Assembly (NCBI GenBank): GCA_002104905.1
Contig: MCFE01000074.1
Coordinates: forward strand, 62,001 to 126,000
DNA from: Basidiobolus meristosporus CBS 931.73
Lineage: Eukaryota > Basidiobolomycota > Basidiobolomycetes > Basidiobolales > Basidiobolaceae
Length of the DNA stretch: 64,000 bases
Direction of reading: 5' to 3'
Positions 19,499 to 31,157 of this stretch are shown one piece after another. Within the stretch, counting starts at the first letter, position 1, and every line of letters begins with the position of its first letter. Below the pieces are notes generated by a model. That model was given only the letters and a program-made list of their open reading frames with translations, had not been told where the DNA came from and searched no databases. A program made the position numbers and the translations under genes.

Positions 19499-20549
19499 TT
19501 ATTGGTTGATTGGTAATTTAACTAAGTCCCAAGTTTGATTTTCCATCAGGGCCTGATATTCCTCAGTCATTGCAGATCTCCAAAACTTTGTCTGAGGGCT
19601 ACTTAGGGCCTCATTTACAGTCTGGGGCTCATCAATATGGACTGAATAGGCATAGGCTAAGTCTGTACCCTCATTGATACAGTAATTTGGGCTATTTCTT
19701 GTCCAATTGGATCTCCAGGCATTTGATACGGGAATGATCACTTCTGGGATATTCCTGGGCACTGATCCTGGCTGATCCACGTTTGTAGAGTACTCTGGAG
19801 TGAGAAAAATTTCATTGTTTTGCTCTGATCAAATCCTGACAATTTGTGGACTTGAGATAAAATTTTCTTCATCTTCTGGTGTCATTTTTTGTGAAAATTT
19901 TGAATTTTCATCAAACAACACATCCCTGGATTTGATAAGCTTCTTTGCTTTGGTATTGTAGAGTCTGTATGCCTTACTCTCATTGCAGTAGCCCAAAAAT
20001 ATGCATTCTACACTTTTTGGCTCAAATTTTGACTGATTTCCGGCCAGTTTTTTGGCATATACTGTACACCCTAGTATTCTTAGATGTTCTGTACTTGGTC
20101 TGTACCTATACCATGCTTCAAATGGAGTAGAATCACAAAGTATTCTGTTATAACTCCTATCTTCAAGATATACAGCAGTGGCAACTGATTCCGCCCAAAA
20201 ATCATAGGATAATTTTTGATCATGGATCATAGATCTTGCCATATCAATGATTGATCTGCTAGCATGTTCTGCTACTCCATTTTGCTGTGGAGAGTATGGT
20301 ACAGTAGTCTCTTGCCTTATCACATGATTTTGCAGAAGTGATGAAAGGTTTTGAGGTATATTCTCCACCATTGTCAGAGCGTATTTTCTTGATTTTTTCA
20401 CCAGTTTCTCTCTCCACCATGACTTTAAACTCCCTGAACTTAGACAGAGCTTCTTCCTTTCTCTCCATGAAGTAGACCCATGTGTATCTTGTATAATCAT
20501 CAATAAAAGTGATCAAATACTTCATCCCACCTAAGGATAAATTTTGCAT
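19499..20549 (-). pseudogene. Copia A integrase and linker
   Basis: Two frames overlap (20,549-20,259 and 20,503-19,829), then 19,780-19,499. Readable: FIDDYTRYTWVYFMERKEEALSKF, RSDNGGEYTS, PQQNGVAEHASRSIIDMARSM, KAYRLYNTKAKKLIKSRDVLF. D and E of the catalytic core are visible but in different frames, so a frameshift near 20,300 breaks it. The last part (QTVNEALSSPQTKFWRSAM) is the link to reverse transcriptase. Confidence 0.88.
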
Positions 20550-20996
20550 AGGTCCACACAGACCTGGGTGAATTAGATCTAATTTTTTCTTAGTTTTGAT
20601 TAACCCAGAGCTCTTGAACGGCTATCTGGCTTGTTTCCCATATATGCAGGCTTCACAGTGCTCCAAATTAGCTGGGGGATCCATTTTCACTCCAGAAATT
20701 AGCTGATCTTTGATCACTTCCAAATATGATGGAATATAAGTCACCATGTATAGATTCTGTTCTCTGATGCCCAAAGCAATATGGGCACCATTTAGATCAT
20801 TGATCCTACATCCAGAATTGTCAAAACTGAAACTGAGTCCTTCTACTGTGGCCTTGCTGACAGAGAGTAGGTGCTTGGCTATTTCTGGTACATAGGGTAC
20901 TTCTTTAAAGGTCAGTGTATGGCTTCCTTCACTGCTTCTAAGGCTTACTTGGAGAGTTCCTTCTCCCACTGCATCAAGTGTTCTATTGTCACCCAT
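20550..20996 (-). pseudogene. Copia A pre-integrase region
   Basis: The frame 20,996-20,622 starts MGDNRTLDAVGEGTLQVSL and has TFKEVPYVPEIAKHLLSVSK and the zinc-binding HCEACIYGKQAR of the GAG-pre-integrase domain. The protease motif (SGASQHF) lies just upstream at about 21,050-21,080 in a broken frame. Confidence 0.85.
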
Positions 20997-20999
20997 GAA

Positions 21000-21842
21000 A
21001 ACCTTCTTAATTGGAATTTCTTGATTTTGGGTAAAAAGTTCTTTTTAGTGTGTAAAGTGTTGAGAAGCTCCAGAGTCAATATACCACGTCTGAGAATCCC
21101 TGTTTGTGGTCATATTTAGTGCAGATATGAATAGCCTATCTTCAGTTGTTGCAGCAATTCAATATTCAGGCTTCTTTTGCTGATAATCTCTCTTTTTGAG
21201 ACACTGGTCTGATGTGTGTCCTTTCCTTTTGCAGTAGTTGCAAAACAGGTTGCTGTTGCCTTTGTAGGGTCTTGGGTACCTCCTTTGTTGGTTATCATTG
21301 CTTATTAAAGCATTTTCTTCTCCCTTCTTATTAGCGCATGATTTTCTTAATTCTTCATCCAGGTGCCTTCCATATACATAATTTAAGGTCAAATCTTCAG
21401 TTCTGGACTCTAGGGCTGATTCAAGGCCCTGAAACTTGTCTGTCAGGCTATTCAGGATGGTAACTATCACATCCTCATCAGTAGTTGGTATGCCCACGGA
21501 TTCTATCTCATCTACCAGTGGAGTAATTCTGTTAATTAGATTATTCATTTCTTCTCCTGGCAGCATCTTTGTAGTAAAGGATTTTTGTCTCAGATACATT
21601 TTCTTGGCAGCTGAACATGACTGATAGGTGACTTCTAATGCTTTCCAGGCATTCTTTGCTGTTTTTGCTCTTGAGCATTGAATTAGCAATTTGTCCTTGA
21701 CATTAAGGCAAATGTAGTTTAATGCACTTTGTTCTTTCTTCTGGTACTTAAAGGCTTCCTCTCCCATGTTTTTAGGAGGGGATTCTTCTCCCATGACAAT
21801 ATCCCATAGGCCTCTTTCTTGTAGCAGCATCTTCATCTTCAC
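21000..21842 (-). pseudogene. Copia A gag
   Basis: A 227-codon frame (21,842-21,159) with MKMKMLLQERGLWDIVMGEE, NAWKALEVTYQSCSAAKK, DEDVIVTILNSLTDKFQGL and the zinc knuckle CNYCKRKGHTSDQC. The first part of gag (to 21,942) is in the same frame but cut by a TGA at 21,843-21,845 where related copies have TGG in NYQVWKVK. Confidence 0.9.
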
Positions 21843-21845
21843 CTT

Positions 21846-21942
21846 TCACACTTGGTAGTTAGAGCCATCCAACTTTTCAGCGGAGAGAAAAATTTCAGTA
21901 ATAGCAGTAGTAGACATTGCAGAGAGTGACAGCTTGGGGCTC
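21846..21942 (-). pseudogene. Copia A gag N-terminus
   Basis: Starts with the ATG in the primer-binding site (MSPKLSLSAMSTTAITE) or at the MSTTAIT nine codons on. It is in frame with the main gag part but separated by one TGA. Confidence 0.75.
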
Positions 21943-21948
21943 ATAACC
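21936..21948 (-). other. Copia A primer-binding site
   Basis: Plus strand GGGGCTCATAACC directly left of the 5' LTR; on the minus strand GGTTATGAGCCCC. It is complementary to the anticodon arm of initiator tRNA-Met. Confidence 0.8.
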
Positions 21949-22298
21949 TGTTGTAAGAGTCTTGGAGATCTTGGAAGTGATTGGGAGAACAAGTAGATAA
22001 TGTGGTTTTCACTTAATGATTTATTGAATGTAAAAGTAGTATTTATACTTTTACCTGGTCTTGGCATTACAAACACATAGAATAGGTTAAGAAAGGTCCC
22101 AAGAACATGTGTGCAAAGTTTGGCACTGTTTGGACAACTTTGAGAATTTTCATGTTCTAGGCACCTGGTATTTTGGTGAAAATATTCTAAGTAAATCCCA
22201 ACAAGGAATTTTGGTCAGTATTCTCTAGGATTTGAAGGTGATGATCTAAATGAGTAAGTTAGGTGAATATTTAGGTGGAAATACAAATCTTTACAACA
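21949..22298 (-). repeat. Copia A 5' LTR
   Basis: 350 bp. On the minus strand it starts TGTTGTAAAGA and ends TCTTACAACA. TATA-like AGTATAAATAC and AATAAATC are present on the minus strand. Confidence 0.92.
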
Positions 22299-22642
22299 GA
22301 AATATCTGAGAGATATACTGGAAGTAAAACATTGAACTAGAAGATTTACATGATATTCACTTGCTGATTTATTGAGTTGCAGCACAGTATTTATTCTTAT
22401 TGCAAAACCACATATATGTAACTATTTGTGAATTATCAGGGGAGTCTCAGAAGTACATATGCTATCCTTTAGCTCATTTGGACAAGTTTCAGATTTTTTC
22501 AAATTCCATACTTCACTAGTTTCTGATAATTAACTAATAACTTACACACTAATTTTGAAATTACTATTTTGAGATATGTTTTTTAACTGAGGGTAGCTCA
22601 TAATGCATCAATATTTAGGTGGACTCCTAATTTTCTCAGCAG
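22299..22642 (-). repeat. Copia C 5' LTR, main part
   Basis: Continues from 17,698 once copia A is removed. It matches the LTR at 37,084-37,432 in reverse, for example GAAGATTTACAT and CAGGGGAG blocks. Its right end reads TTCTCAGCA, where TTTCAACA is expected. Confidence 0.75.
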
Positions 22643-22712
22643 CTTTGGTAAGTAACATACTAGCTAAACTCCTTATTCCCACATAACTCCTATTTTTAGA
22701 CTTGTAGCATTG
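22643..22712 (+). repeat. Gypsy-2-type LTR tail
   Basis: Resembles the last ~65 bp of the gypsy-2 LTR: ATACTAGCTAAACTCC and GACTTGTAGCATTGG against GACTTGTAACATTGG. It is a relic cut on its left by the copia C LTR. From 22,713 to 22,802 nothing is recognised. Confidence 0.6.
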
Positions 22713-22802
22713 GACAGCTTGTGCTTGGATATCAGGAACTCATCTAGAAATAGTGAGAATGGTTCACTGTTGTTATCTGGAAAGAAGCTTAATGCTTATA
22801 TA

Positions 22803-23581
22803 AGACTTGTTCCATTGTACCATGCCAGGATGTGCAGCTCAAACCAAGGTCTCTAAGAACAATTAGGTGCAATATTACAGATATCAGTATGCAGGATTGC
22901 TCTTGGACAATTTTGTACCATGTGGGACAATCTTGCACACTATGGCTCAGTCTGACATGATGAGGTTGGCATGGAGGATTGCACCAACTTGTAAGGTTTT
23001 CATTATGTGCAAAATTTGATACCACTAATATGGTAGATAAAATCCAGTATTTAGATATGTTTCTTTAATATAAACGGAAATAAATGTGTATCACACCATA
23101 AACTATACTGATACTTACCATTTGGTTACCATCACTCCAATTGGATGACATCTTAGTGGTTGATTGGTCCAAAAGTATCCTGAAGCTGTCAGCCCCCAAT
23201 TGGCACTTTGACTAATACACAAGCTACCTGGTTTGCTATCACAAATTGCATTTTGCCCATTGAACAAGTAAATCCCTAAACCTAGTTATTGGACAAGGTG
23301 TCATAGGTAGCACGCAACTAATCAAACATGTGCAAAATGGATCAAATGGCTGCACTGGTGTAACAGATGAAGCATACATACGCAGGGTGTTTATTTATAA
23401 GGGTTTTATCTCATATGTGAGACAACCTTGGTATTGCTTATCACAAAAATTCAGTGATCAGTAATTTGCAATGGCTTATTTTGGATTGCAAAAAAAAGTG
23501 CTGTTTGGATCACAACAAATAATAGCAATTCAATGATATTGCATCATCTTCTCCTAGGTTTTTTTTTCTCACAGGGATTAC
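22803..23581 (-). other. PIF/Harbinger copy 2, end next to second-protein gene
   Basis: Reverse complement of the right, non-coding end of copy 1 (15,300-16,063) and, at 23,555-23,581, the end of the second-protein gene. No ORF. Confidence 0.8.
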
Positions 23582-23949
23582 TGTTATGATCTGCCGCTTG
23601 AATGTTTAAGTTAGATCAGTTTTTAGTCAAATCAGTTAGTATATGTTTAGGTTATCAGTACATCAGTATTATCTATGAAATCAGTAGCATTAGTCAGCAA
23701 ATGAATCAGCAGATCCTTATCAGACAGAAATAGATATATTAAGTAGGATCTTATTGGGTGATGATGATGCAATCAAATGAGTCCTCAGCCACAACCTACA
23801 TTAGGAAATACAATTAGTCAGCAATTGATCTGGCAAAATGTATATAAGGAGCTGCTGGAACCTCAATAAAAATCAGTTCAAGTTTTAGTGAATACAATAC
23901 TAGCTAAACTCCCTATTCCTCTACAACTCTTATACCAAGACTTGTAACA
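23582..23949 (+). promoter_or_regulatory. Gypsy-2 5' LTR with promoter
   Basis: TGTTATGATCTGCC to TTGTAACA. TATA-like TGTATATAAGGAG at about 23,839, then AATAAAAATC at 23,875 as polyadenylation signal. It drives the single Gag-Pol transcript. Confidence 0.93.
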
Positions 23950-23950
23950 T

Positions 23951-23967
23951 TGGTAGCAGCGATAACC
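23951..23967 (+). other. Gypsy-2 primer-binding site
   Basis: TGGTAGCAGCGATAACC, one base after the LTR. TGGTAGC is the complement of a tRNA 3' end GCUACCA, as in initiator tRNA-Met. The exact tRNA is not proven. Confidence 0.75.
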
Positions 23968-24007
23968 AGAAACCTCCCTCCTGAAGAAAGAAGAAACCAC
24001 CCTCAAG

Positions 24008-27000
24008 ATGTCGGACAATCAAGAATGGAAGAATGCCATGCAGCAAATCCTGGCCCAACAGCAACAGCTACTCCAGATCCTCAGCCAACAGCAACAAGGA
24101 ATGACTACCATGGCTCAGAGCCAGCAAAGCCCTGTCAAGAGCAACTTTAGTGTGAAGGTCAACCGGTACCATGGCAGAGTCAATGAAAACCTGGGAACTT
24201 GGCTCTTTCAGATTGAAGAAGCTTTTAAAGCTAAAGGAATTGCTCCAGAGAGCAAGTTGCATTATGCAGCTTCTTACCTGGCAGATGCAGCTTTACAGTG
24301 GTACCACAGCAAGATCAGGTCAGCTACTATGATGGGATGCTCTACAATCTCTACCTGGGATGAGTTTGTGTCGGAAATTCAGGATGCTTTTGAACCTCCA
24401 CACCAGCAGACACTACTAAGAAGGAAGTTAAAGACACTCAGACAGAAAGGAATGGTGCAAGAATACATCTATGAGTACAGATGTCTACTTGGACAAATTG
24501 AAAGAATGGACCCCTTGGATCAAGTTGAATACTTTATTGATGGGTTGAAAGAAAGAACTCGCAAGGAAGTCAATTACCGAAGACCTCAGACTATTGAAGA
24601 AGCCATCAAGATTGCCGTTGACTATGACTCAGCTATGTTTGGAGTTGGGAAGCCTACAGTGACTAATCAGAAAGGCTATAATCATTATGAAAGAAGACAA
24701 TCAGAAGCAGTACCAATGGAAATAGATGCTATGCAGAAGAATCCCTCCTCAGAAGAATGCAAGAAGAGAGGACTTTGCTTCAATTGCCACCAGCAGGGAC
24801 ATATTGCAAAGTACTGCCCTCAGAGAAGAAATGGACACCAGCCAACAAGAACCTTCAACCATATTGAGTCCCATGAACACAGTAATGTGGAAGATGAGCT
24901 TGAAGAAGACTCGGAACTCACCTTCCATATGACAGAAGAGTACTTGTCCCAAATAACTTCAAACTCAGGGAAGTTATTGTACCTGAATGGAGCAATCAAT
25001 GGAGTACCTGCCAAGATCATGATTGACTCAGGAGCATCGCATGAGTACATGTCAGAGCAATTTGCTTTGAAAGCTGGAATCAACTCAGAACCTACCAAAT
25101 CAACTTCAGTCTCCACAGCTGATGGGAACTCCCACATAATCAACCGTATTACCCAGCCAGTAAGAATGAAGATCAATGACTATGAAGAAGACCTACAGGC
25201 TTATATATTTGGGAACTGCAAGTTTGACCTTGTACTTGGGAAAACCTGGCTATTTTGTCGTAATCCATCAATCAACTGGAGAACCCATGCTACTCAGATC
25301 CAAAAAGACAACAAGACCTATGAGCTATTACCTGCCAGGCTGGATTTCAACTTGGTCAATTCCAGTGTGTGTGAGACAAGTGAACTTAGCAAGACCCAGT
25401 TCTGTAGAGCACTTAGAAAAGGTACCCAGATGTTCCTCATGGCGGTATTACAGGAGGATTCCTCTATCCCAGCACCCCAGCAGGTCCAGACTCTCTTGAA
25501 GAAATATTCAGACGTGTTTCCAGATGAGCTTGTAAGCCTACCACCAGTCAGAGACGTGGATCATGCCATTGACACAGGAGATAGCCCTCCAGTGAGCAAG
25601 ACACCTTACAGAATGAGTCCATTGGAATTGGAGGAAATGAAGAAACAAATTGATCAGCTATTGGAGCAAGGATACATCAGGCCCAGCAAGTCACCTTGGG
25701 GAGCACCAGTGCTTTTTGTGAAAAAGAAGGATGGAACACTTAGGATGTGCATTGACTACAGAGCCCTGAACTCAGTTACCGTCAAGAATAAGTACCCCAT
25801 ACCTCGGATTGATGAGCTTTTGGACCAACTTAATGGAGCCACTATTTTCAGCAAGATCGACCTCATGTCAGGATACAACCAGATTAGGGTGAAACCAGAA
25901 GATATCCCTAAGACAGCATTCAGGACCAGATATGGACATTACGAGTACTTAGTCATGAGTTTTGGCCTCACTAATGCCCCTGCAACATTCATGACGCTGA
26001 TGCAGACTGTCTTTCAGGAGTACTTAGACAAGTTTGTGATAATCTACCTGGATGACATATTGATATACAGCAAGACAGAAAAGGATCACATGGTGCACAT
26101 TGAAAAGGTCTTGAAGAAACTAAGAGAGAACAAGCTATACGGCAAGCTAGCCAAGTGTGAATTCTTCAAGGAACACGTAGAATATCTGGGACACATAGTG
26201 ACTAGCACAGGAGTAACCTTAGACCCCAAGAAGGTGGAAGTAATCAAGAATTTGAAGCAGCCCCATAGCATATCAGAACTCAGATCCTTCCTTGGAATGG
26301 TTTCCTATTATCGGAGATTTGTCAAGTCATTTGCAAGTATTGCAGCCCCTTTAACTGATATCCTCAAGAAAGACAATACCTACAAGTGGGACATAGCTTG
26401 TGAGACTGCCTTCCAGACACTAAAGAATGAACTTGCTAAGCTGCCAAGCTTAAGAATACCAGACTTCAGAAAAGAGTTCACTCTGTGCACAGATGCTTCA
26501 GATTATGCAATTGGTGGAGTGCTGAGCCAAGAACACGAGGGAAAGGACTACCCTGTTGCCTTTGAATCCAAGAAACTGAACTCAGCAGAACAAAACTATC
26601 CAGTTCATGAGAAGGAGATGCTTGCTATAATACACTGTTTGAAGACATGGAGATGCTATATTGAAGGAGTCAAATGCACTGTGAAGACTGATCATGCCTC
26701 CCTCAAGTATATATTTACTCAGAAGGTACTCTCTAGAAGAATGACAAGATGGAGTGAATACATTCAGCAATTTGACCTGGAGATTGTCTACTGTCCTGGA
26801 AAAAACAACACGGTTGCTGATGCCTTATCAAGATTAGATCAAGTTGCACAACTCAACTTGGTGCATGAATCAGATTGGCCTAGCCTATTACCAAAGTACT
26901 TGGAGGACCAAGCCATTCCTAATGAGGTGGATGAAGATATCAAGAAGATAATCCGTGATGAGGCCAGCAAATTTGTTGTACAGAATGAAACACTCTACCG

Positions 27001-28141
27001 AATTGTTGATGGAAGCCCTATTGCCTATTGTCCTTATGTTGCTCGCCTGGATTTAATACATAAGCTACACAATGGATATGGACATCTTGGGATTGAAGGA
27101 ACCTATAGCCTTGTAAAAGCCAGAGCATGGTGGCCCAGAATGAAACAAGACATTGAGAAGCTAGTAAAAACATGCCCAAACTGCCAAATCAATCAAGGCC
27201 AGCCACAAAGAATTGCCGAACTCTTCCCTTTGGAGCCTGTAAGACCATTTGAGAGATGGGGAATTGACTTTATTGGAAGACTGCCAACTACCAGGAAATG
27301 CAACCGTTGGATCCTAGTAGCAATCGACCATGCCACTAAATGGCCAGTTGCTAAAGCTGTACCAATAGCCAGTGAACAAGAAGTTGCAAGTTTCATTTAC
27401 CATGAGATCCTGATGAAGTTTGGATGCCCTGTGGAGATCTTATCCGATAGAGGTGCAAACTTTATGGCAAAGACATTAGAGGCTTACCTGGAAATGCAGC
27501 AGATCAGACACTTGAAAACCTCGGCATATCACCCCAGAACTAATGGAGTCACTGAGCGGTTTAATGGATTATTTGGAAAAATGCTGACCAAGTATGCAAA
27601 TGGAGTTGTCAGTAGATGGGATGAGTATATAGACCAAGCACTCTTTGCATGCAGAGTCAGAGTACACAACACCACCCAGCAATCACCATTTTACTTAGTT
27701 TATGGATGTGAACCAAGGATTCCAGGAGATCTCACACAACCAAAGCTTACAGACACCTTAGAAGATGAACTCAGTCAGCCAAGTAGACACCAGCAACTGG
27801 AACAAAGACGTCAAGAGGCACAGACCAAAGTATCTCAAAGTGCAGAAAAGATGAAGCAGAGATTTGATAAGACTATAGCACCAGAAGCATTGACAGTTGG
27901 GAACTTTGTATTGCTAAGAAACAACACTCGGAAGAAGTTTGAGCCACAATGGACAGGACCATTCAAGATCATCAGAGAATGTCCATTTGCAACTTACCAA
28001 CTGGTGGACAAACAAGGCAATATCCGGGAAGACTTAGTGCATAGGGACAGACTCAAGCTTGCAAGACTTGCTGATAATACTGAACCATCAAGATATTGGT
28101 ATCACAAGAAAAGAGATTCAGGAGAACCCTCTCAACTTTAG
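24008..28141 (+). CDS. Gypsy-2 Gag-Pol polyprotein, intact
   Basis: A 1377-residue frame without stop. Domains: glutamine-rich start (~10-40), Gag capsid region (~55-200; [21 protein letters not shown]), CCHC zinc knuckle (C257, C260, H265, C270), aspartic protease DSGAS (340-344), reverse transcriptase with YLDD (680-683), RNase H (CTDAS near 829), integrase zinc finger (~1018-1059), integrase core D1087, D1147, E1183 (35 residues between the last two, the classic spacing), then a GPF module at ~1317. Gag and Pol share one frame with no frameshift, as in several fungal and plant gypsy elements. ATG at 24,008 is the first ATG in this frame after the primer site; MSDNQEWK is kept partly in the 48.6 kb copy. 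Confidence 0.97.
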   Translation: MSDNQEWKNAMQQILAQQQQLLQILSQQQQGMTTMAQSQQSPVKSNFSVKVNRYHGRVNENLGTWLFQIEEAFKAKGIAPESKLHYAASYLADAALQWYHSKIRSATMMGCSTISTWDEFVSEIQDAFEPPHQQTLLRRKLKTLRQKGMVQEYIYEYRCLLGQIERMDPLDQVEYFIDGLKERTRKEVNYRRPQTIEEAIKIAVDYDSAMFGVGKPTVTNQKGYNHYERRQSEAVPMEIDAMQKNPSSEECKKRGLCFNCHQQGHIAKYCPQRRNGHQPTRTFNHIESHEHSNVEDELEEDSELTFHMTEEYLSQITSNSGKLLYLNGAINGVPAKIMIDSGASHEYMSEQFALKAGINSEPTKSTSVSTADGNSHIINRITQPVRMKINDYEEDLQAYIFGNCKFDLVLGKTWLFCRNPSINWRTHATQIQKDNKTYELLPARLDFNLVNSSVCETSELSKTQFCRALRKGTQMFLMAVLQEDSSIPAPQQVQTLLKKYSDVFPDELVSLPPVRDVDHAIDTGDSPPVSKTPYRMSPLELEEMKKQIDQLLEQGYIRPSKSPWGAPVLFVKKKDGTLRMCIDYRALNSVTVKNKYPIPRIDELLDQLNGATIFSKIDLMSGYNQIRVKPEDIPKTAFRTRYGHYEYLVMSFGLTNAPATFMTLMQTVFQEYLDKFVIIYLDDILIYSKTEKDHMVHIEKVLKKLRENKLYGKLAKCEFFKEHVEYLGHIVTSTGVTLDPKKVEVIKNLKQPHSISELRSFLGMVSYYRRFVKSFASIAAPLTDILKKDNTYKWDIACETAFQTLKNELAKLPSLRIPDFRKEFTLCTDASDYAIGGVLSQEHEGKDYPVAFESKKLNSAEQNYPVHEKEMLAIIHCLKTWRCYIEGVKCTVKTDHASLKYIFTQKVLSRRMTRWSEYIQQFDLEIVYCPGKNNTVADALSRLDQVAQLNLVHESDWPSLLPKYLEDQAIPNEVDEDIKKIIRDEASKFVVQNETLYRIVDGSPIAYCPYVARLDLIHKLHNGYGHLGIEGTYSLVKARAWWPRMKQDIEKLVKTCPNCQINQGQPQRIAELFPLEPVRPFERWGIDFIGRLPTTRKCNRWILVAIDHATKWPVAKAVPIASEQEVASFIYHEILMKFGCPVEILSDRGANFMAKTLEAYLEMQQIRHLKTSAYHPRTNGVTERFNGLFGKMLTKYANGVVSRWDEYIDQALFACRVRVHNTTQQSPFYLVYGCEPRIPGDLTQPKLTDTLEDELSQPSRHQQLEQRRQEAQTKVSQSAEKMKQRFDKTIAPEALTVGNFVLLRNNTRKKFEPQWTGPFKIIRECPFATYQLVDKQGNIREDLVHRDRLKLARLADNTEPSRYWYHKKRDSGEPSQL

Positions 28142-28151
28142 TAGGGGAGAA
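28139..28151 (+). other. Gypsy-2 polypurine tract
   Basis: TAGTAGGGGAGAA-type purine run directly before the 3' LTR and overlapping the Pol stop codon. It primes second-strand synthesis. Confidence 0.85.
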
Positions 28152-28519
28152 TGTTATGATCTGCCGCTTGAATGTTTAAGTTAGATCAGTTTTTAGTCAA
28201 ATCAGTTAGTATATGTTTAGGTTATCAGTACATCAGTATTATCTATGAAATCAGTAGCATTAGTCAGCAAATGAATCAGCAGATCCTTATCAGACAGAAA
28301 TAGATATATTAAGTAGGATCTTATTGGGTGATGATGATGCAATCAAATGAGTCCTCAGCCACAACCTACATTAGGAAATACAATTAGTCAGCAATTGATC
28401 TGGCAAAATGTATATAAGGAGCTGCTGGAACCTCAATAAAAATCAGTTCAAGTTTTAGTGAATACAATACTAGCTAAACTCCCTATTCCTCTACAACTCT
28501 TATACCAAGACTTGTAACA
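28152..28519 (+). repeat. Gypsy-2 3' LTR
   Basis: 368 bp, no difference seen from the 5' LTR on line-by-line reading. It provides the polyadenylation site. Confidence 0.95.
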
Positions 28520-29830
28520 TTACTACTGAAGCATTTGGTAGTGATTCACTGAGCACACCTAAACTACTTCCTTGTTGACTATCCTCTTGGCTACTTGTAT
28601 ATTTGTAGTCATTATTTTGCCTCCTAGTTGATGAGTGCAATGCTGCAGCTTGGCTGCACTTAATTGCTCCAGATGATGCTACTGAACCAGCCTACAGTGC
28701 TATGTACCAACTTGTTCTTTTACTTGCTAAAGGCTCTGGTGGTGGAGACACTTCATGTGGGTCATCATCAGCCAGTTCACCAGAAGAAACTTGCTGATAG
28801 TCAGGTGTAATGGCATGCACAGGCACAACTTGATGCGCTGGCATGGCCCTTGGCTGAGTTTGATGTGATGCTGCTTGTTGACCCAACATGGCTTGCTCCA
28901 ATGTATTTGAGTCTAAATGAGCAGTTTGGCAAGCTCTGGTGGTTTTATTCTGAAGCACATGCATTGACCTGATATGTGTTGACTCCATGCAGGGCACTCT
29001 TGTGAAGGGTGTTGGTTTAATTTGGACTGACATGTGCCGGCATGCTGTAGTAGCAAGGGATGGTAAGGAATCCAGCAAGGCATGCTGGCTCAATCTTGAC
29101 CCTGTTGCCTGCAGTTTGTATTTTTCCTCTTGAAGTTCACCTTCTGATTCCTCCAGGTATTCACTTGCCCTCTGTCTGATACTTGGAACAATTTCTTGGA
29201 TTAGTTTTGTGACATTTCTCTCAGAAGACACTTAGCTCTACTAATATGTCACATAATACATATGTCATTTTAGGCAAAAACTCATTCAAAATCTCTTTGT
29301 TTCCCAAAGTTGATGCACAAATGGATGCATCCAGCCTGTACTATGCAAATTGCGCACAAAATTGTTCCCACGCAGCTTCCTCATCAAATCCCCTCACTCT
29401 CAGCAAATTCTTGATTTCAATACTTGTCTTATTATATATCTTCTTACATACATCTGCTGGCATCTTGATGCAGAACTCATGCTACAGCTTTCTATTCAGG
29501 TTCTTCCATCTCATTTGACTCTCCTAGGTATCTAGTTCTGTTAGATTAATGAGCAGTGCCTAAATATCTGTATGAAGGCTCATCATAGACACTTGGACCA
29601 TACTAAAATCATTTGGCAAGAGCTTGAACAGATCCTATATTGACTTCTCCTGTCCATACTATGCTTGTGAGCTGGGGGATGGGTTTTTTCTGGCTTTTAC
29701 TAAAGATGAGCTGAGACTTGATATAGAGACTGTAGTGACAGATTTGTATACTTATACAGCTGTGTATTGGCATCAACCTGGTCATATATGAAATATATAT
29801 GAAAACTAATGTGATTGATGAATTTTCCAT
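28520..29830 (-). pseudogene. PIF/Harbinger copy 2 second protein
   Basis: Minus-strand counterpart of 14,088-15,300. Open part 29,231-28,692 (179 codons) reads through the two positions that are stops in copy 1 (14,919 and 14,946), with SIRQRASEYLEESEGELQEE, LLDSLPSLATTACRHMS and QVSSGELADDDPHEV. The first part (29,830-29,240) has WTGEVNIGS and SQKKPIPQLTS with several stops. The last part is carried away to the left of gypsy-2. Confidence 0.7.
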
Positions 29831-30091
29831 TTATTGTGCATGATATATCTTGGATTGCATTGACACAGAGTGGATCCCATCAATTGCAGATTTCCTATTT
29901 TAATATAGACTTGTGCTTAAAGCATCAATAAAAATACCAAGTTGTTGTCATAGCATGATTTTTGCAATATAATGATGGGAAACATGGCAATTGATGGAGA
30001 TTTAATTATAAAGCATGGAAAATCAGATAAATAAAGCTGATTATGCCAACTCAGTTCAATTCACCTCAGCCCAATCAGCTACCAAATTTTG

Positions 30092-30974
30092 ATGACTTAC
30101 TCATCTGAACGGTCTTTTCTCATCAATTCCATCACTACCACTGGATTTCCCTCTGACACACTAGAGGAGATCTATACCAAGTACTGTGGACCTTCTACCC
30201 CAACCTACTCAAGGAGATCCCTTGTTAAGCTTCTCTGATATTACAAGAACTATTGCCCCACAAGGTTTCATCCACAATTCATGGCAAAAAAGTCCTAAAA
30301 GCTTTCATTCCCAGCTGTCAGCAATGGAGAACCACTTTGCAGAGCATATGAATGACTTAGAGCAAGCTTGAAATACTAGGTTCAGAAGCTCCTATTGACT
30401 TCCATATTTGAGAGTGTTCAGGAACAAGTTCCATATAAGGAGTATTTTGGATAACTTCCCAGTCAGGATTAACAGACCTTCTAGAGGGCAGAGGCACTTT
30501 TATTCTGGACAGTACAAGGCACATTGTGTGAAGTCTCAAGCATTGTCTGACATTGAGGGTGACATCATCTGGTTTAGTTGGCCATATGCAGGAAGTAGGT
30601 ATGACAAAGCACTCTAGGTAAAGAATTATCCAGAATTCAGTAGAGGGGAGAAATGTATGGAAGACCTAGTTTATATAGGAGAGGATTGTCAGAGATTAGG
30701 ATATATTACAGTATATAGGAAGCCAAGCAATGGTGTGCTCAGCAGGAAGCAGAAGCTCTACAATGAGATATTGAATCATTTTAGAGTGAGAATAGAGCAT
30801 ACATTTGGATATCTGAAGAGATTCAGCATATTGGCTAGCATATACAGAGGAAAGTCATTTTTAGGAGAAAACAGTGGAATAGGTCAAGTAGTTAAGATAC
30901 TTATCAATACACAGTATATTCATACAAGAAGGCATCCACTGAGAGAAATGTGTCTGGGGCATTATGACAAGTAA
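30092..30974 (+). pseudogene. PIF/Harbinger copy 2 transposase
   Basis: Plus-strand counterpart of the copy 1 transposase. Starts MTYSSERSFL; open parts 30,408-30,617 and 30,657-30,974. Motifs: LDNFPVRINRP (D), YSGQYKAH, GSRYDKAL where copy 1 has GSRHD, MEDLVYIG (D), RIEHTFGYLKRF (E). Frame breaks occur near 30,290-30,400 and a TAG at about 30,615. It is inactive. Confidence 0.85.
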
Positions 30975-31157
30975 ATACAGCAAGGAAAGCACTATTCTGA
31001 GTAACATAAGTAAGATTGGTTAAAATGACCAGCAACTATATCCTTCCGCTGGCATTTTGGTAGAAATTATGGTGCCAGATAGTGCCTTAGAGTGCTGGAT
31101 TGATCCACCACTCTAAGCAGGTTGGCACTATGTAGTACTATCCAATGGAAAAAGTCT
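30975..31157. other. PIF/Harbinger copy 2 right end
   Basis: Equivalent of 12,661-12,843 reversed. Contains GGTGCCAGATAGTGCC-type sub-repeats and the right inverted repeat. Confidence 0.75.

Larger units (their letters stand above)
17699..22298 (-). mobile_element. Copia A, complete element, decayed
   Basis: 4,600 bp with two 350-bp LTRs and the 5-bp duplication GAAAT (17694-17698, 22299-22303). The LTRs differ at about 7 sites by eye (~2%), mostly transitions. Order from the right: LTR, primer-binding site, gag, protease, integrase, reverse transcriptase, RNase H, polypurine tract, LTR, which is Ty1/copia order. It lies in a copia C LTR. Several stops and frameshifts separate the coding parts. 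Confidence 0.93.
23582..28519 (+). mobile_element. Gypsy-2: complete, intact Ty3/gypsy element
   Basis: 4,938 bp with two 368-bp LTRs that look identical, a tRNA-type primer-binding site, one Gag-Pol frame and a polypurine tract. It is flanked by TTAC (23578-23581, 28520-28523); a 5-bp ATTAC is possible if the last LTR A is shared. Joining the flanks restores GGATTACTACTGAAG, the sequence of the Harbinger second-protein gene. Domain order RT, RNase H, integrase defines Ty3/gypsy. No chromodomain follows the integrase. Confidence 0.97.
22803..31157. mobile_element. PIF/Harbinger copy 2, split by gypsy-2
   Basis: Reverse orientation to copy 1. Left end AGACTTGTTCC, right end GGAAAAAGTCT. Its own DNA is 22,803-23,581 plus 28,520-31,157 (about 3.4 kb, like copy 1). 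Flanking triplets (ATA and ACT) do not match, so the duplication has decayed or the ends were altered. Most CG sites of copy 1 appear as TG or CA here, marking it as older. Confidence 0.88.

Noticed and set aside
24068-27396. Several ORFs of 60-118 codons on the minus strand and in other frames of gypsy-2
   Set aside because: They overlap the intact Gag-Pol frame and have no recognisable content.
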